A DNA stretch of 24,138 nt from Pseudoxanthomonas suwonensis (lineage in GTDB: Bacteria > Pseudomonadota > Gammaproteobacteria > Xanthomonadales > Xanthomonadaceae): positions 1-24,138 of the forward strand of contig QFNC01000032.1 in the NCBI GenBank assembly GCA_003240695.1, given 5' to 3'. Of the stretch, positions 22,521-24,138 are shown piece after piece. Each line of letters begins with the position of its first letter. Position 1 is the first letter of the stretch. The position numbers and the translations under genes are program-made. Under the pieces are notes generated by a model. The model searched no databases. It saw only the letters and a program-made list of their open reading frames with translations, and was not told the DNA's origin.

Positions 22521-23642
22521 GTGAGCGGGAGCGCGAACACGCCGGACGGCCAGGAGCCCGCCGTCGATCCGATGGGCGATCCGATGGGCGATCCGATGGG
22601 CGATCCGATGGCCGATTGGGGCGCCGCCGGCATGGCCATGGGCCAGGGCGACATCGACAGCCTGTTCGGCGGCCCGGAGCCCGCGGCCGAGCCGGAGCCG
22701 CCGCGGCGCGGGCTGGAGGCGCTGGTCGGCGGCGCGGTGCGCTACGAGAAGCTGCCGATGCTGGAGATCGTCGTCGACCGGCTGGCCCGGCTGATGACCA
22801 GCTCCAGCCGCAAGTTCACCGCCGACAACGCCGATGTGGTGATCGACCGCATCCGCCCCGTGCGCGTCGGCGCCTTCCTCGACACTATCACCCTGCCGGC
22901 GCTGATCGGCGTCATCCGCATCGAGGAATGGGACGGCTACTGCCTGGCCGCGCTCGATTCGCGGCTGATCGGCTCGATCGTCGACATCCTGCTGGGCGGC
23001 CGGCGCAACGCGCTGCAGCCGATCGAGGGCCGGCCCTACACGCCGATCGAGCGCACCTTCGTCGAGAAGTTCGTCTCCATCGTGGCGCAGGACATGAGCC
23101 GCGCCTTCGAGGCCGTCTCGCCCGCCACCTTCGCGCTGGAGCGCTTCGAGATCACGCCGGGCTATGCGCTGATCACCAAGCCGACCGCGGCGGCGCTGAC
23201 CTTCCGCGCCGAGATCACCATGGAGGGGCGCGGCGGCTACATCGATTTCCTGCTGCCCTATGCCGCGATCGACCCGGTGCGCGACCTGCTGAGCCAGGAG
23301 GTGCTGGGCAAGAAGCAGGGCGGCGACACCATCTGGCGCAGCCATCTGGCCGAGGAGCTGCCGCGCGCGCCGCTCGAGCTGACCGCGGTGATCGAGCGCC
23401 GCGTGCTGCCCTTCGCCGAGATTGCCGCCTGGCAGCCCGGCGCGGTGCTGGCGCTCGACCGCCGGCAGGACGAGGCCATCGAGGTGTTCTGCCAGGGGCT
23501 GATGGTCTGCCGCGCCACCATGGCCGCGCGCGACGAGCGCGTGGTGCTGCATGTCGAGGATTGCGTGATCGAGAAGGGCTGGCCGGGCGACCTCTCGCTC
23601 GCCGCGGCGGCCCAGGACGGGCGAGGAGAATCCCCATCATGA
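22521..23642 (+). CDS. fliM: Flagellar motor switch protein FliM
   Basis: FliM is the C-ring protein that binds CheY-P. The 373-residue product has a CheY-binding-type peptide (GQGDIDSLFGG, about 40-50), a middle domain (IVVDRLARLMTSSSRKFTADNADVVIDRI..., YIDFLLPYAAIDPVRDLL), and a C-terminal SpoA domain (APLELTAVIERRVLPFAEIAAWQPGAVLALD). The GTG at 22521 lies three bases after the fliL stop; no clear ribosome site is present. A 12-bp repeat just downstream supplies four more in-frame ATG codons (22572, 22584, 22596, 22608), so the true start is uncertain. Its stop overlaps the next gene (ATGA). Confidence 0.95.
   Translation: MSGSANTPDGQEPAVDPMGDPMGDPMGDPMADWGAAGMAMGQGDIDSLFGGPEPAAEPEPPRRGLEALVGGAVRYEKLPMLEIVVDRLARLMTSSSRKFTADNADVVIDRIRPVRVGAFLDTITLPALIGVIRIEEWDGYCLAALDSRLIGSIVDILLGGRRNALQPIEGRPYTPIERTFVEKFVSIVAQDMSRAFEAVSPATFALERFEITPGYALITKPTAAALTFRAEITMEGRGGYIDFLLPYAAIDPVRDLLSQEVLGKKQGGDTIWRSHLAEELPRAPLELTAVIERRVLPFAEIAAWQPGAVLALDRRQDEAIEVFCQGLMVCRATMAARDERVVLHVEDCVIEKGWPGDLSLAAAAQDGRGESPS
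22566..22613 (+). repeat. Four 12-bp repeats encoding DPMG at the FliM N-terminus
   Basis: GATCCGATGGGC occurs at 22566-22577, 22578-22589 and 22590-22601, and with one change at 22602-22613. The units encode DPMG DPMG DPMG DPMA, before the CheY-binding peptide. Confidence 0.93.
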
Positions 23643-24138
23643 CGCTGACCGAAATCCTGGATGCCTCCGGCCTGGCGGTGCTGGCCGCGCAGGGCGGCTG
23701 GATCCTGCTGCTCTACCGCCGCATGGGCCGGCTGCGCGCCGCGCTCGAGGGGGCGGGCGCGGTGGTGGCCCAGCTCGATGCCGCCTCGCGGCGGCTCGAT
23801 GGCGCCTCCGGCGGCCTGGTGCAGACGGTGCGCGACGGCATCGCCGAGGTCGACAGCAAGATCACCGCCTGCCGCCGGCTGTCGCAGGAGCTGGGCTCGG
23901 CCTCGCGCCAGGCGGAGGAGGTGGCGGCGCGGCTCGACCAGGCGCTGCGGCAGAACCGCCGCCTGCAGACCGCCCGCGCCGCCGCGCCGCCGCGCGAACT
24001 GGTCGAGCCGCTGGGCCTGGCGGAACGGCTCTCCGCCCGCCCGCACCGCCCCGCCCCGCCGCTCGCCGCGCCCTTCGGCGCGCCGGCGCCGCGCCTGGTC
24101 GAGATGCTGACCGAGGCGCCCGCCGCCGGGGAGGGCCC
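23639..24138 (+). CDS. Membrane-anchored coiled-coil protein after fliM, partial (DUF6468/PflI-like)
   Basis: Incomplete at the window end; at least 166 residues are visible with no stop. It begins MTLTEILDASGLAVLAAQGGWILLLYRRM, one N-terminal membrane segment, then a long charged helical region with heptad character (RLRAALEGAGAVVAQLDAASRRLDGA, DGIAEVDSKITACRRLSQELG, AARLDQALRQN) and a Pro/Ala-rich C-terminal part. This matches the layout of a protein commonly following fliM in Alphaproteobacteria, annotated as DUF6468; Caulobacter PflI, a flagellum-positioning protein with a proline-rich region, is similar in outline. Both names come from memory of context and architecture, not from a search. 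AGGAG lies ten bases before the ATG, which overlaps the fliM stop (ATGA). Confidence 0.75.
   Translation, partial: MTLTEILDASGLAVLAAQGGWILLLYRRMGRLRAALEGAGAVVAQLDAASRRLDGASGGLVQTVRDGIAEVDSKITACRRLSQELGSASRQAEEVAARLDQALRQNRRLQTARAAAPPRELVEPLGLAERLSARPHRPAPPLAAPFGAPAPRLVEMLTEAPAAGEG

Noticed and set aside
1..24138. Mobile elements, phage genes, CRISPR, tRNA or rRNA
   Set aside because: No transposase, integrase, spaced direct repeats, cloverleaf or rRNA-like conserved sequence was seen; the window is filled by collinear flagellar genes.

Overview
This window is one continuous flagellar gene cluster from a very GC-rich bacterium. Protein signatures and gene content (MotA and MotB encoded apart, flgF-flgG-flgA-flgH in a row, fliL-fliM diverging from fliF, and a membrane-anchored coiled-coil protein after fliM) point to Alphaproteobacteria. 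An Acetobacteraceae or Roseomonas-like Rhodospirillales member is my best guess, but this is inference from style and not from any marker gene. I see no rRNA, tRNA, CRISPR array, insertion sequence or integrase. No gene-free stretch exceeds 300 bp; the longest is the 251 bp between fliF and fliL.

Left edge (1-1328): a short non-coding segment with a probable intrinsic terminator, a predicted two-helix membrane protein of unknown function on the minus strand, and a divergent 99-residue unknown protein. Left arm (1329-8729): a soluble lytic transglycosylase without a Sec signal (minus), then a plus-strand run of motA, a large exported repeat protein of unknown function (861 residues), flgF, flgG, flgA and flgH. 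Middle (8766-15111, minus): flgE, flgK, flgL, a 115-residue unknown protein, flgI and a two-helix membrane protein of unknown function, transcribed in that order. Right arm (15224-21738, minus): fliF, fliH, fliN, fliP, a 119-residue unknown protein, fliG, a short FliK-C-like protein and motB, mostly tied by 1-4 base stop/start overlaps. Right end (21990-24138, plus): fliL, fliM and a truncated membrane-anchored coiled-coil gene.

Together these encode the MS ring (FliF), C ring (FliG, FliM, FliN), stator (MotA, MotB), stator-associated FliL, part of the export gate (FliP) and its ATPase regulator (FliH), proximal and distal rod (FlgF, FlgG), P and L rings with the P-ring chaperone (FlgI, FlgH, FlgA), hook (FlgE), and junction proteins (FlgK, FlgL). 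Not present here and expected elsewhere: flgB, flgC, fliE, flgD, fliI, fliJ, fliQ, fliR, flhA, flhB and flagellin. No canonical FlgJ is seen.

The most unusual DNA-level signal is a recurring A-rich word, core GCGAAAAA and usually ATGCGAAAAAT. It sits near several operon heads (motA, the transglycosylase, motB, fliL and the left-edge genes), also appears inside a few reading frames where it forces codons rare in this genome, and is absent from the roughly 13.6 kb between motA and motB. The second is a repeated tendency for in-frame 12, 15 or 24 bp tandem repeats in the N-terminal parts of flagellar proteins.
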